Source: Mesaphorura yosii (lineage: Eukaryota > Arthropoda > Collembola > Poduromorpha > Tullbergiidae). From it: DNA of 64,000 nt. Below the pieces are notes generated by a model. The model was not told the DNA's origin. It worked only from the letters and a program-made list of their open reading frames with translations, and ran no database searches. The stretch covers positions 62,001 to 126,000 of the forward strand of contig WIXG01000015.1 of assembly GCA_009869945.1 (NCBI GenBank), in the 5' to 3' direction. Position 1 is the stretch's first letter. Each line of letters begins with the position of its first letter. Made by a program: the position numbers and the translations under genes. Below are positions 28,901 to 41,335 of the stretch, piece by piece.

Positions 28901-30088
28901 ACTTCTGATTTGTTAACGTTTATGTCTTCCTGAAATTCTTCCGATATAAAAGAGTTTGGTTGCTTTTGTTTCCTGTTGGCTCTGGTGATAGTGTTTAGAA
29001 ACACCTTGATCGAGTTGTTTTTTCGATTGAACACAACCTTTTCGTTTCCTACTGCAGTGTCTTCGATGGGAGTAGAAAGTCCGTTTAGTTTCACAGCACT
29101 ACTACCGCTGCCTCCACTTTCAGATTCTAATGAGTCAACACCCCTCGACTTGACTGAATTTGTCATCGGAACATTCGACTTCCACGTGTTTATCCGGAAC
29201 ACGTACGCTTTGGTGAATTCCATACACGCGATGTAGTCAGAAACAAATGAGATTCTGTCCGGAGCAATAGCAAATAGTTGTACAATGCATATCAGGTCGA
29301 AATCGCCATACTGTGTTTTCAAACGTCCTTGCTTGACTTGGTAGTTGTATATACAAACTCTGAGATCTGTCGATAATGATGCAATGTTTCCAGTTAGCTG
29401 ACAAGTTGCGGCGGCTTTTGGAGAAAAAGATGGTGACGGAGGAATTTCAATCATTAGCAGAGAATTCTCTTCGGCATCTCGATTTAAAGTTGGCGACACC
29501 AGCCCAGCTATTCGAGCAGTCATTGTCTTGTTCTTGAAGTCCTTCTCCCACCGAAAATACACTCGTACAGAACTTAAGGTCTCCTGGGTCTCCAGCGTCA
29601 CGATATAATTACCTGAATAAGATTAACAAAAAGGTTGGTTCAAAATACTGTCGAAGACCATTGCTTCGAGGGATCTTACCTCTTGTGTTGTACTCCAGAA
29701 AATTCAGGACACCAACTGGAGCAAAGTAATGTGATAGCTTCAGCTCGCCATTTTGCCCGAGACCGAAATTACTTTCTAAATTAATCGCGCTTTGAGACTG
29801 CGACTTAGGCACTGCATCGCTATCATTACTTGCAAATCCGAACAAATTCCCAAGGTCTCCATCCCCGAAGTCTGTCCTCCGCCTGCTGCTTATCCATGCA
29901 TCCAAGTTAAACTCATTCGCTCCACCTGACTTAGGGTCACTCTCAATATCTGACAAGTAGTAAACATTAATCCGGTGTTCCAAACCAACGATGATGACGC
30001 TGTCGTCCACAAGAGCAACTCCAACGGGATCTTCCGTTCGCCCAGTCCTTTGAGCTTGAAAATGGTGACATGATAGTATCCTAACCAT
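25903..30088 (-). CDS. HPS3: Hermansky-Pudlak syndrome 3 protein, BLOC-2 subunit
   Basis: HPS3, with HPS5 and HPS6, forms BLOC-2, a cytosolic complex that directs cargo to lysosome-related organelles such as pigment granules. Ten exons fit in frame: 29680-30088, 28773-29612, 28444-28688, 28178-28365, 27543-28104, 27214-27468, 26594-27145, 26328-26513, 26145-26253, 25903-26072, giving 1171 aa. The start MVRILSCHHF aligns with the start of vertebrate HPS3. The early segment VGVLNFLEYNTRGNYIVTLE followed by VRVYFRW matches the human beta-propeller segment with AGDYLVAIEE and RAYVNWR. Further matches are IGIRPFIGARMMACN and the carboxyl end, human ELELKDFMNVL against window LHLANTLNPAEL. It is longer than human HPS3 (about 1000 aa) because of Ser/Pro-rich insertions around the middle of exon 7. 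No break was seen. Identification is from remembered family sequence, not a search. Confidence 0.9.
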
Positions 30089-31079
30089 AATTTTACAGGT
30101 AGGAGAGGTGAACCTAGGAGAGAGCATCAAAAAGGTGTTAGTACCGCATTACAAGTTTGTTTTAAAATGAAAATTCGACGCTTCCGCTTACCTTCCTCAT
30201 GAGGTGATTTCTGGCGACCAGTTTACCTCAACTGCGAAATGCTAAACGAACCCAAGCCAGCGTGATCAGAACGAGAGGCCTCCGCCCAAAATCGCTTGTG
30301 AGTACTCCACCCAGATCAGGTCATAGTGGTAAGTAGTTAATTTATTGAAATCATAAATTCAGATCATCACTAAGCACTCTGCTCTATGCCATAACACTTT
30401 ACTTTTTCGGTGCAATTCTACGAAACTGTCAACAAAGCAACTGTGATCTATAAATTAAAATTAAATGTGAATTCCTTCACTCACGGTCAAGGTAAATTCA
30501 CAACAAGCGCAATGCAGAGAACTTGTACACTTTCATGTCAAAACCGTTTCGAATTTCCTACCAAGTGTTGTGTGTTTTCGTCTATTTACTTTGTTCTTGA
30601 TGGACTTGCTATAAATAAATGAATATGTTCTTGATGCGGACGGTCTGGGCTTAATAATTAACCCCTGAATTATTAATGTCTATTAATCAAAGATAGTGTT
30701 ATTTATTCATTCATGGCACCTGGAGTGAAATGTTTCTTCTATTCATACTCTAAAATATTTAGCCTCTAAGAATTATATCAATTTTCACCTTCCACTTTTC
30801 AGGTACACTATGGTCTTAATTAAAGCGAAGTGTTTAAAACAATTGTGTATTTAAAATAAAGATATCACAAGAATAACTATCAAAAATAGTTTTATCGAAC
30901 GCAGCAGGGAAGTGAGCGAGTTAGAATGTAAAGTTATGCTAAACCAATGTTATGTTAAATATGTGGAATAAAGTGGTAATAAAACTCGTATTGTCAGGTC
31001 AGTCGATTAAAAAAAACGTGTGCGAGAATTTCACGGGCATCTTCCAGTGTCAGTGCCTGCAAGGCAACGAAGGACTGGA
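30089..31079. other. HPS3 5' region and SLC15 3' flank
   Basis: About 1 kb without a supported coding exon. It must hold the HPS3 5' UTR and promoter and the 3' UTR of the upstream SLC15 gene; both genes are on the minus strand. The HPS3 frame stays open upstream to an ATG at 30130, but the downstream ATG at 30088 fits the family N terminus better. AT-rich DNA fills 30600-30950. Confidence 0.5.
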
Positions 31080-34000
31080 CTATAAGGCTTGCTCCTCAAA
31101 TGCAGTATTCTCCGCTCCATGTCGAACGCTATTATTGTTCCCATGATTGTAGCCCTTCTCCATTGTAAATCCATCCTCATTATCATTCCCTTCCTCGTGC
31201 TTATCGCCTTCAGGAGTGGGCGACCCAGAGTTTGGATTTCTTGGTTTGTAAAAGTAAGCCATCACAATGAAGATCAGCATGTCCAGAAACATGAGTACGG
31301 AGAATAGGAAGACGGTGTTGGACTGTAAAGGGCAAAAATTTCAAGATTAATTGAGCCACGAAACTAAGCAGAGTCGCCACTCGTCAAATGCATGTCCGAT
31401 CGTGGCCTTTACACCTTACCTCTTTCTCGAAAAATTTCAGCTTGACTATAGCCACAACAATCAAGTTCCCGAAAGCAATCGTCAGGAGCCAAGCTGCTTG
31501 CACTACGGACTTCATGCTCTCTGGCGCCTAGAATTCATTTAATTTTCGACTCAGTTAAACCGGTAAGCTGTAAGACTATACTAGTTGAAGTCTCCTAGCA
31601 TTTATAACCTAACCTCAGCGTAAGAAAACGAGAGTCCAGTGATTGAGAACATGATTTCTCCAACGGTGATCTGATTTTATACGACACAAAAGCCTAATCA
31701 ATATGGCAGTATACAACGCACTGACACATTCCATTTGAAATCTTACCACGATGTATTGTGGCAATAACCAAAGAATATGAACGGAATTTGGCCGTGTTAC
31801 AGTCTGTAGTCCAATTGCAAATGGCTTGTCGTGATTCGCACCACCATCAACATGCGAATAATTTTTGACAACACTCAAAATGTAATTTCCACCAGTGGCC
31901 AATTCTACTGATCCCAGATTTATGTCGTATTCTGTGAAAGGAAGGCAATTGACAACATAAGTGTCGTGCCATGGATGCACAAAAATTGGTCTCTTCACTT
32001 ACGCTTTGACGAACGGTACTGCAGAAGCACGTAATACCTGAAATTAATATCGAAAGATTATGACTTGACTCATCATAAGAGTACAAATGTCAACCCTCAC
32101 GACTTACGCAATCGGCTTCACGGCCTGCTCAACACTAGAGTACTGGTCCGTTCCATTGCCATCCATTTTAAACACGTGTGACTCGTAACCGCTGTACGCT
32201 TCCGTTGGTTGGATCACAACCGTGACATCTTGCCACGAGGTGTCAAATCCGTATTGGAACACTCTGAGTGGCCAGTTAATAGTTATATAACATCATTGCG
32301 TTGATTATTTTTGTACGTGCACGCGTACTTACTTCAGTTTGGACTTCCCTTCCTTCTTCTCCAAATCATCGACAGCATTTGGCTGGATAACTTGCAATGT
32401 CTTATTTTGACCCAACACAATCAGCAGCGATTTTGCTCTCTTTTCTTGTCCTTCGACGTCAAATTGTTTTACCAGGTCCACAATGTACATACCATCAACA
32501 AACGCGTTGCAGAAGAAGTCTTCCACGGGCATGGTGCCATTGTGCTGGCTGTTCTCGCCAATTGCGTACATGCTCTTCAGGACTTGCACCTGTACTTTGT
32601 ACTTTGTAGACTCAATCTGCTCGAAAAGATGGTTGTGCTGTGGTGCAATGATTGTGGAATTCTGCCCATTCAGCGTTAAATCGATTTGACAAGGAAGTGT
32701 ATTGATGAAATTCAGGTTCGCCTGGCCCGCACGCGGAATGACTGGATTTGTTGTCTGCGAATAGAATCACATAGATTAAAATTCACGCATAGAGGAGAGG
32801 TTAACCGCATTAATACCTGTAGTTTTAATTCCACAAGTCCTGAAATCACAAATGCAAGTCCAGCCAGCATGCCACCTTGTGTACAAACAAAAGGGTCATG
32901 AAACATGCACCCATTGCATGAATGCAATTAGCAGCGGACAATGATAATCACGCGTTGCGTGCATGCTTACCAGTGACCAAACGTTGCAGCGGCCTTTTAA
33001 GCAGGTTCACTTTGGCCAGGGCAGGATACACCCAAATATCAAAAAGTGGAATGAAAGCTAAAATTAGCAACGCGTTGATGACCTTAATTATACAAAAATA
33101 AAACAATGCGTAAGTACATTGGCATTATCATGAGCTAATTGTGACACGCGCTTTTGCTGTTACCTGAAACTGGTCTGGTAAAATGACCCAGCCAAGCGTG
33201 TAACCGTCCATGCGATAAGCTTGGAACGTCCATGTCGAGCCCTGTTGAAAAAATTGCATTGTAGCCATTGTAGTCCAGGCGCCGGACTCTGTTGCCAGTG
33301 ATTGAAACTCCAATTCGCAATTCATACTCACCTGTTGATCGTACAATGCCCAAAACACTGGCAATGGAATGTACAGGAGAAGCACTCCGAGTAAAATCTT
33401 GATATCGTCGATTAAAGACTTATCGAACTTATCATCAGCATGGTCGAGCCAATGATCTCGTTTCGAGCTCGAGCGAGCCTTTTGTGAAATTGCGTGCTAT
33501 AAAGTAAACAAACACAATATGTTATTCATCCGACGTCATTAATTTACACTGTCTATCTGAATTGAACTGATTGAGGGCAGTGTAGTGTTTTAATTTGTTC
33601 GAATTATTCAGAAACGCCGTTGCAATGCCAAATTCGCTGAGACAATACGAGACAAAGGGTGTGACCCGACTAAACAAGTATAATTTAAACCAAATACGGC
33701 ATATGCCTCTGTTCTCCGTACAGCAGAACAGGAAATTATGAATGCAGTAGATAAATACAATACAGGACAGTAAGCCAAACGATACTCATAAATCATTCTG
33801 AATTTGTACGGGTCAGTTTCTCTGTTTCTATTTTATTGGGCAGACTTGGCAGACATGGTTTGGTCTGATTACACACGTTTTTCTGAGTTTTCACATCCAA
33901 CACTTGCTGCACCATTAATTAACTCTATACTGAACATTTTGGGACACTTCTATTTTTATTGGACTTTCAAACAGGTTGATTTTTCATTGCCTTCGTTATC

Positions 34001-36050
34001 AGAACGCGCAAAAGAGAAAGTTCATCCAAATCTCGCAACGAATATTAAAAATTGACACGATACGATATAATTGCGAGTGGAGATTGACGGGCATGATCTG
34101 ATATCGTTAAATCAAAATTACTTACTTTCATACAGTGGAAAACTTTGACAAGCAGATTTCCTTCGGGAGGTTTGATTTTGTAGAATGGTTTACCAAAGAG
34201 GAATACAACTGTCGATTCAAGGTAGCATCGGAATAAATAATACGCATAACGCATTTCATTTGCCACATTTTAGACATATGCAAGCACTTACTTAACGAGG
34301 CCACCATGAGGGCTGCAGGGACGCCAAATGCCAATGGATAGCACGTGTCCTTACCCAAGCAGGGAATATTCTTACGAAACACGGGCGTAATGAGGGTTGA
34401 CACCAAGCTTCCAGCATTTATGCAGAAATAAAACACTGAGAAGAATGTTAGGAGATATTTCTCCTGTTGTGGAAGGACAAATTGATCTCCACCAAAAGCG
34501 GCGACGCAAGGCTGTAGAAAGAAATGCGTTTGTTGCTTAGGTCTTATCTTATGCATAATGTTTTGGCAGGTTGACGCAAAATATAGCTATTTACCTTAAT
34601 TCCACCCGTTCCGATACAAATCAGGAGCAACCCGACCAAGCTGATTGGTCTGTACAGAAAATACCCAATATCCGGTTAACACTGCGCACCCCGCGTAGGT
34701 CATTTAGCCACTTTGACAACTTACAAGACGTGATAATCCGATAATCCAACTGCTTTGTCTGCGGACGCCAGAGACAAAATTGCATTTCCGAGTGCGTACA
34801 CAATTGATAAGTAGAATATAGTTCTGAATTTTCCTATGAATCCATCAGCTAGTATGGAACCCAATACCTGATATTATTTGGAAGCAAATGCATAAGACAA
34901 TGCGTATATATTGGAGGCGGAAACTGCTACCCGCTCGCCTGCCGCAGTAGGATCTAAGATTTTCATACTTACAGGTGTAAAATAGCAGAGCATAGCAAAA
35001 ATGTGGAAGATGATTGTGGCCAGGCTCTTGTCATTGTTTAGATACGTGAGCAGGTACAGACTGAGGACAGCTGCGGAAACATACGTAAATCATAATACAT
35101 AACAATAGTAATGGAACATGCATGCATTTTGGCATAATTCACAACCAGACAGACAAACGTCGCACGTAACACAAGGGCACAGGGTCCCGCGTCCACAGTG
35201 GAGAATGTGTGAACAGCATATTCAGAGTTGCAATTACAGGTGTTTGCCAGCAGCCTTATTGCGTCATCAAAACTACTTCGGCTACTTGAGGTGCACTTAA
35301 ATTCTACTAATTTTAATTATTTAGAGAAAAAGATGGTAATTGGGAAGTAAACACAACGCAAATTTTTTAAAGAATTGGCATGGTTAATGATAACATGCCC
35401 AATGCTTTGTGACCTTGAAGTTATTTTTGTAGCTTGCATTCAAAGTAATTGTGGCTTGACTTTCCACGTCGAAGACATGAATGACAGCGCTGATTAACCG
35501 TTCAAACTAAGACATTTCGTCAAGAACCGAACCGATATAAAAACTCGGAAAAATCACAGGAGCCAATAAACCACTTCAAAGAACAGACTGAGAAAACTGC
35601 TGCGGCTGTGACGGTGGTTTGTTGCCTGCCGTCTTGAATACAAATCATGGCATGAATTTATCGTGAATCGGAAAAGAAAAACCGTAAGACTACTTCATTT
35701 GTTTTCCCGACAAAAACTTGCTTTTTACACATTGTCCATCAATACTAATAAAGCAATGATTAAAAAACAACGCATCTCAATTAACAACTTCACGGAATCA
35801 AGTTTGAGAAACTTTGTATGGTAATGGTCTTTGTGCCTTACCACGCATTCCATAGTATGAGAAGCGCTCGCAGAATTCCTGGCTCAGTATAAAGAATACC
35901 GACTTCGGGTACGTCAGCTTCTGTGAGGATTAAAACAATGAGGACCAGGCATTTAGGCAGACAATAGGTTTTGACAGCTTCATGCGAATGTGAATTGACC
36001 GACCGGCTATTATTTTATCTCAGATTAATTACCTCGTTGTCTCGGGCCAT
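31080..36050 (-). CDS. proton-coupled oligopeptide transporter, SLC15/PEPT family
   Basis: A plasma-membrane symporter that takes up di- and tripeptides with protons (POT/PTR2 family; fly relative yin). Eighteen exons join in frame to 771 aa, from ATG at 36050 (MARDNE) to the stop at 31080. Exons: 36033-36050, 35842-35920, 34973-35070, 34725-34867, 34595-34649, 34292-34511, 34126-34208, 33332-33496, 33164-33241, 32971-33082, 32817-32875, 32333-32754, 32108-32263, 32003-32037, 31747-31931, 31614-31670, 31420-31527, 31080-31322. Diagnostic motifs are ExxER in helix 1 (QEFCERFSYYGMR), GGIKPCVAAFGGDQF, the PTR2 signature FSVFYFCINAGSL, and IPLPVFWALYDQQGS. Exons 12-15 encode the large extracellular domain, with sequons such as NGT and NKT, that is typical of animal PEPT1/2. 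The C-terminal tail is hydrophilic. No break was seen. Animal PEPTs are about 700-750 aa, so the length fits. Confidence 0.93.
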
Positions 36051-36943
36051 TTTGGTTGAGGAGGTTAAGCTCGTGGTCAAAGATTAAAACTGAAATTGAC
36101 TGTTCACATAAGCGCTTCGCGTTCTCTCAAAGAATCAACTGCCTGGCTGGCCTTTAGCACAGAAGCAGCGGAAATGCCAAAAACATTCACAATTCACTGA
36201 CGAGTGACGACACGAACAAAAACAGTGTCGGAAACAATAAACCAGATGATTAGACACTTGTCACAACTTTGACTGACTATAACCAGATCATTGCTCTTTT
36301 GTTTGGTGCTGTTTCATAATTTAGACTCGTACTTCCTCCCCAATTGTCCGATGCACGCACTGGTTTGGGTTTCACATAAAATCAGCGTCCAGAACGAATT
36401 TTATGGCCTGATCGCACGTGCGTGCTGGTTTTCCAGCTTAACCACAACCACAACGTGAATTTTACAAAAATGCACACTAAATACGGTAAATTTGTAAATT
36501 CTTCCTCACTTCACTTCTAATAATACCGATTTCTTCAAGAATGAACTCCGCATCTTGCAGAATTAAAATTCATTCTGTCTGTATGAAAGTAGGAACGTTG
36601 GCGTCTTGGCGTCTCGACAGTTGGTTCCTTCACCTGTTCGACATGAACATGAAAAACACGGTCACTGTCAAGATTCACGAATTCTGCAGCAGCTCCTTGA
36701 CGTGTATTTGTACTTCAGTTGAGAGATTGATTATGAGCAAAGTGAATGAAAAAATGCTCAAATGTCCCCATTTACTTTTTGCACGTCAATAGACAACAAG
36801 ACAAGGCTCGGAATTACTATTCAACTGAATTGAGTGAGTTAAACTTGAGGCGACGCAGCACCAAATCAAAATCAAACCTGTATAGTGAAACTGCAACAAT
36901 GGTCGAGATGAGACAAGTTCTGAATAAACGCTTCTAGCACTCT
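36051..36943. other. SLC15 5' region, no gene
   Basis: Upstream flank of the SLC15 gene. No coding exon is supported. The first SLC15 coding exon is only 18 nt, so the promoter and untranslated exons could lie anywhere here. The frame on the plus strand at 36541-36792 has no family resemblance. Confidence 0.5.
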
Positions 36944-37238
36944 TCACGGCACTGCAAACTGCACTGCTTCAATGTAATCTTCTGTTTGTAGTATTTTTAA
37001 AATGACAAGTGTGGGATTCCGTGTGCGAAGGTACACGACTCTTTGCTCCTGGTCAGCATCACCAATCACAACACGTACGTACGCGTACAGCAGGCTCGCA
37101 AAGTGAAGGAATGTAATTACAACTTCGAGAATGATAAACTTATTTGTATGCGTGTAGTACAAAATATGAATGCAATCTGCGAACACGATTATTTAACACT
37201 GAAGCATCACCGTCAGGATTGAGTCCAAGACTCGCCAT
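36944..37238 (-). CDS. possible small membrane protein, two exons
   Basis: A frame at 36944-37176 reads DCIHILYYTHTNKF, then a hydrophobic stretch around VVITFLHFASLLYAYVRVV, then a charged tail ending QFAVP and a stop. Upstream, ATG at 37238 starts MASLGLNPD, and a GTGATG donor at 37210 could splice to a CGCAG acceptor at 37177, giving an 86-aa protein with one membrane segment. Against it: the intron would be only 34 nt, shorter than any other in the window, and I recognise no family. It lies between the SLC15 promoter and the receptor cluster. Treat it as a weak candidate. Confidence 0.2.
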
Positions 37239-38925
37239 GAAAAGATACGCTGTATAAGTTAAAGATGTGCGTATCCGAGACACCTGTGTGTACAAACTGG
37301 GCAGCGGCAGAAGATTAACATTAACATTGAATCAAATTGTTGTGCTTGTGGCACATTCGCCATTCGCATCCATTACGATCTGAGATTCGGCCAAGCCAAG
37401 CTATGGCTGACTAGAGCTAAGGCTTAGTTCGTAGTACTACTTTTTAACGTTTTTAATACGCGAGCGTAATAATAAATTGAGTTTACCCAGCAATAATGCT
37501 AGGCAGCGTTCCCAAAGCCTTGCTGTTAATGCATGCATGCATGGCTTACAAAAAATACAGGTTTTGATTCATTACACACACAAGAATAATTTTACAATCA
37601 TGATGTTTTGTGACAGGTTTATACAACACAATGCGATACATCGCACCGGGAAGAGAAGAAGCTCGGACTTGGACGCGAGATTCGTAATAATAAAACCGTG
37701 ATGAAAAAAATTATGCCCAACGGGAATTCAGGATGCGAGATGAGAGACGATGAGCGATGAAAAAGGAATTAAAAAGTATGTTATCGGCTGATTGCCATTG
37801 CCATTGCCACGTCGCCTCTGCTTTTGCCTTTGAATTGGCGTTGGCTATTATTATTTTAAATCGCTTATAAAGACTTTGAACCCGATTTGTTGCCTCTCTT
37901 TAACTTCTTGACACGCATTAGCCATTGCAATTCCCGTTGAACGATTGCGTGTGTGCATTCACATATCGCGTAATATCGTGTTGAGATGTTCACAATAACA
38001 GTGGATTTGTATTGTGCGTATTATTGTCGTTTATGACACGCTTTCCTTTGCTTTGCTTGTAACTCCTTCAAAGCGGGCCCGCTTTTGAGATTTTTCGCTA
38101 TTGGCTATTTCAATGGAACAAGTTAAAAGGGTTAGCAGAATTGCAAGCATTCATTCGCCTTTTTGAGCCACAGCAGAGTGATGCACTTTAGACATTAAAT
38201 TCAGTGCAGAGTTTTCCCTTTCTGTGAAGAAGCTGCCAAACACTGGCTTGAACTTATTTTGAGAAGTAATGGCAGGCCACAGAACAATTTATGAAACCTG
38301 CGTCATCAACTTGCAGCCTTCTTCATGCGACGTTTTGTGAAACTGACCACAACGCTCGCTCGCGCTTGGACAACAACCCGAAAATGTTTGGAATGCCAAA
38401 AACTTGCGAAAATTGGAATTTTTCCCGATCAATTTTTAATTGACCGCAACATTGACCGTTTGCACGAGTAATTGTCTCCTTCCGTGATATTCTGTCATTG
38501 GCGGAAGAAATCTGTCCATTATTAAAGAGTTTAATTATACTTCTATGCATATGGAGTATCAGCAGTTAAAAATCGACTGTGAAAGGTTTTTCTTGCGTAT
38601 TTCTTGAAATCTTTTTCTAAAGGTCAAATCCGTTTGAAAATTGAAATATAAAGAATATGATACAAGTCACGTTTCAGTTTGTATTAGAGACGCCTGTCGA
38701 TCGGTGTTGACAACCTTATCGCTGAAGAAATGATGCCCAACTCTGACTAGTCACAGTTTATGACAGCTTTCTATATACGATGATTTGAACCAATCTGAAC
38801 ACGGAACGGAAGCAATCTGAAACGCCTCTTACTGGAAATCTTGATTCCGAAGGGAAGACAAAGCAAGACCAGCTCGTTTACCAAAGTACGCTCGCGTTTC
38901 GCGGGTACACGGATATTTCGCAACA
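37239..38925. other. intergenic stretch before the receptor cluster
   Basis: About 1.7 kb without a supported gene. It is AT-rich with short palindromic words such as GCATGCATGCATGG near 37530. No degraded copy of the downstream receptor family was recognised in it. Confidence 0.5.
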
Positions 38926-40159
38926 ATGCTAACCCGGAGGACTTCCCTTATCGTTGGCAAAGCATTTCAGCACGCGACCTTCCTTTATTTGACTCCATTT
39001 ACATGGGACGCGAGGCAATTTAAAATTACTCCAGTGCCAAGCTACCGTCAAGAATTTATTCTGTATTTGCTCCCAGAAGCGTACGTTTGGGTTTACCTCA
39101 GATTAATCTGGTTCAAATACTTTTGCCTATCAGACCAACTTAAGCTTCCCAAACACGCAGTGCATGGAGTTCTTCAGCTTAACTTCGCATTGATTTGCAG
39201 CTTGAATGCGGTATTGCTTTTGAATATCAGCATCTATCACTATGAATTAGTAGTTGGGCAGTAAGTTGCTTATAAACGAATTATACATTTGGTAAGCGAT
39301 TTGGTTCTAGCTTGTTGACATTCCAGAATTTATCACCGCCGCATGTCATCGCGCCAGGACATCCAATGAATGCGAAAAGTTCCCTGCAACGATATTTGTC
39401 ACTGTGTATCTTCACAGCCTGCTGGCAACTACCTACTTCTTTGTTGATCCAACCAGGCCGAGATATTGTTGTTTGTTACTCATTGTTTGGCAAGTCGTCT
39501 CACAGGTCAATTTAGATCCTAATTGCCTTCGTATGCATGGAATACTGCACTTACGTTATACAGTGACACAACGCGCTCTTCAATTTCATTCTGTTTATGT
39601 GCTACATTCAGGGAATCGTCAAATGTCTTAAAGAAATCGAGTACGTCGATTTGTGAAATGCCCGCCAGATTAGCAATTGAACTAACACAGCTTTTTGATT
39701 TCAGTTCTGAAAAAGGCGGGGCTCAGACGAATTACCAGATAAATGACCCATCTTCAAATCTATCTCTGCATTCAATTGTTGGACCATGATTTCAATGCTT
39801 GTTACGCAACAATCAGACTTCCGTTCGCGCAAACGTTCTGCATTATCATTCTCGTTTCCATGATGATAAGGCACTACAGTGAAATGAGTGTGGTCATAAT
39901 TGTCACAGAATCTGGTGTTGATCATGTGCTAATTGTGTATCCCTACAGAGCCGAGCTGAATACCCTGTCAGCTGCGTACATCCACTCCTTCCTAAGAGAA
40001 CTAACTCCCTTGAGAGAGAAATTGAAGGTCAAGTCTTTCACGACACTAAAAATCAAATGTAATTCGTTTAGTCACTTTCAAAAGTTTTCTACTGTTATAA
40101 TCATCCGGAATATTTTTTATTGGTCTATGCGCAGTTTGCTGCTGAATATAGGAAAGTAG
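38926..40159 (+). pseudogene. decayed chemoreceptor-like gene, copy A
   Basis: First of three tandem copies of a multipass membrane protein family. Exon 1 (ATG at 38926, MLTRRTSLIVG) aligns with copies B and C through VLQLNFALICSLN, but reaches an in-frame TAA just before 39264, where B reads VNQFFYF. The second segment keeps the family motif as TTYFFVDPTRPRY. It then leaves the conserved frame, and in that frame EYCTYVIQ is followed by TGA where B and C have a Trp codon. The third segment (39743-40159) is intact and ends NIFYWSMRSLLLN, like IFYWTMRALLLN in B; one further shift of frame lies just before it. At least two premature stops and two frame changes make it a likely pseudogene. Unusual splicing could rescue part of it but not all of these changes. 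Confidence 0.65.
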
Positions 40160-41335
40160 TGGTCGATATTTTGTCCTAGGCGGATAGACGATTAGAATAC
40201 TGCAATTCGCACAATAAGAACAGATAGATTAAAATTTTTTTGAGCTGTCTGCCCAAGTACATTTAACATCTGTATCTGTACATCTGTGTCTGGGTGTACA
40301 TCTGTATTTATGATTTTAATGGCTTTGTACAACCATATAGTCTGCGGATGCCCGTGTTTACCGACGAAATGGAAACACGAAAATTATTTGCGAAGTTGAT
40401 CAACAGTACCCTTGATTTTGAAACTTCAATTTGAAAATTGAAACTTCCTCCGTTCGCCCGTTTTCACATAAGAAGTTCCACGACTAGAAGATAAAACGTA
40501 TTTCGGTGATGAGAAATACAATTTCGTTAATATTAGATAATGTATCTCCTGTATCTCTAACAAGCAGTGGTATTGATTTTACATTTCGTGGCCTTGAAAT
40601 AAATAATTACACAGCTAATAGGCTGACATGAAAAAACGCTCCGCATTCATTGCTGACGTACTTATTTGTCCATTAATCGCCCTCCAATATTGCTAACCGC
40701 GTCCATATCACGAGTCCATTTGTGGACTTTGAAAATCAATAATTCAAATGAGAACTTCAACTGTGTTATTTATAATTCTGCATGGCTTCCGGCAGTTGCA
40801 CAGCGATCACTCCCAAAATGATTTGAACGAATTGTGCCTCTGGCAGTCTGACACGTTTTTCAATTTTACAGGTGGATGTATCGTTTAATTGGGTTAAGCC
40901 AGAAATTCGAACCGATGATACTGAACTTGATATTACAAAGACAATTTGGAAGCCTTTTCTTCGTGTTTGGAATGTCAGCACAATTCATCCGTGCACAATA
41001 ATATGTTCTTTGTGTGCACTAAATAATGTACAGTGTACTGTACAAGAATCAGTCATCGCCTTGTTTTGTTCACCACGCGTGAGAAGAAGCTCTTAGAGCT
41101 CCTTAGCGGACAATTAGGGCAAATTGACGAGCAGCGTGCATATTAAATCAGGCAATTCGAATATACTTTAAATTTTCATGCGTCGCTACTGTACAATTGC
41201 ACGTGGAAATAGCTGTGTAAGAAAATAGAAAAGGAATTGAGTAGTTAACGATGTCATATTGAACTAAAGAGCAACATTTTCGTTCAGTATTCCTGCGGCA
41301 GCGACCTTCACAATCACTCAAACGTCCGATTCGAA
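40160..41335. other. spacer between receptor copies A and B
   Basis: About 1.2 kb with no supported exon. It would contain the promoter of copy B. The plus-strand frame at 40872-41096 shows no similarity to the receptor family, so I do not read it as another relic copy. Confidence 0.5.

Noticed and set aside
33332-33496. Suspected one-base frameshift in SLC15 exon 8
   Set aside because: On recounting the adenine run, the exon is 165 nt and joins its neighbours in phase 0, so no break is needed.
40872-41096. Possible fourth receptor relic between copies A and B
   Set aside because: None of the family motifs (GHSF, LEDP, EYCTYV, FYWTM) occurs in any frame there.
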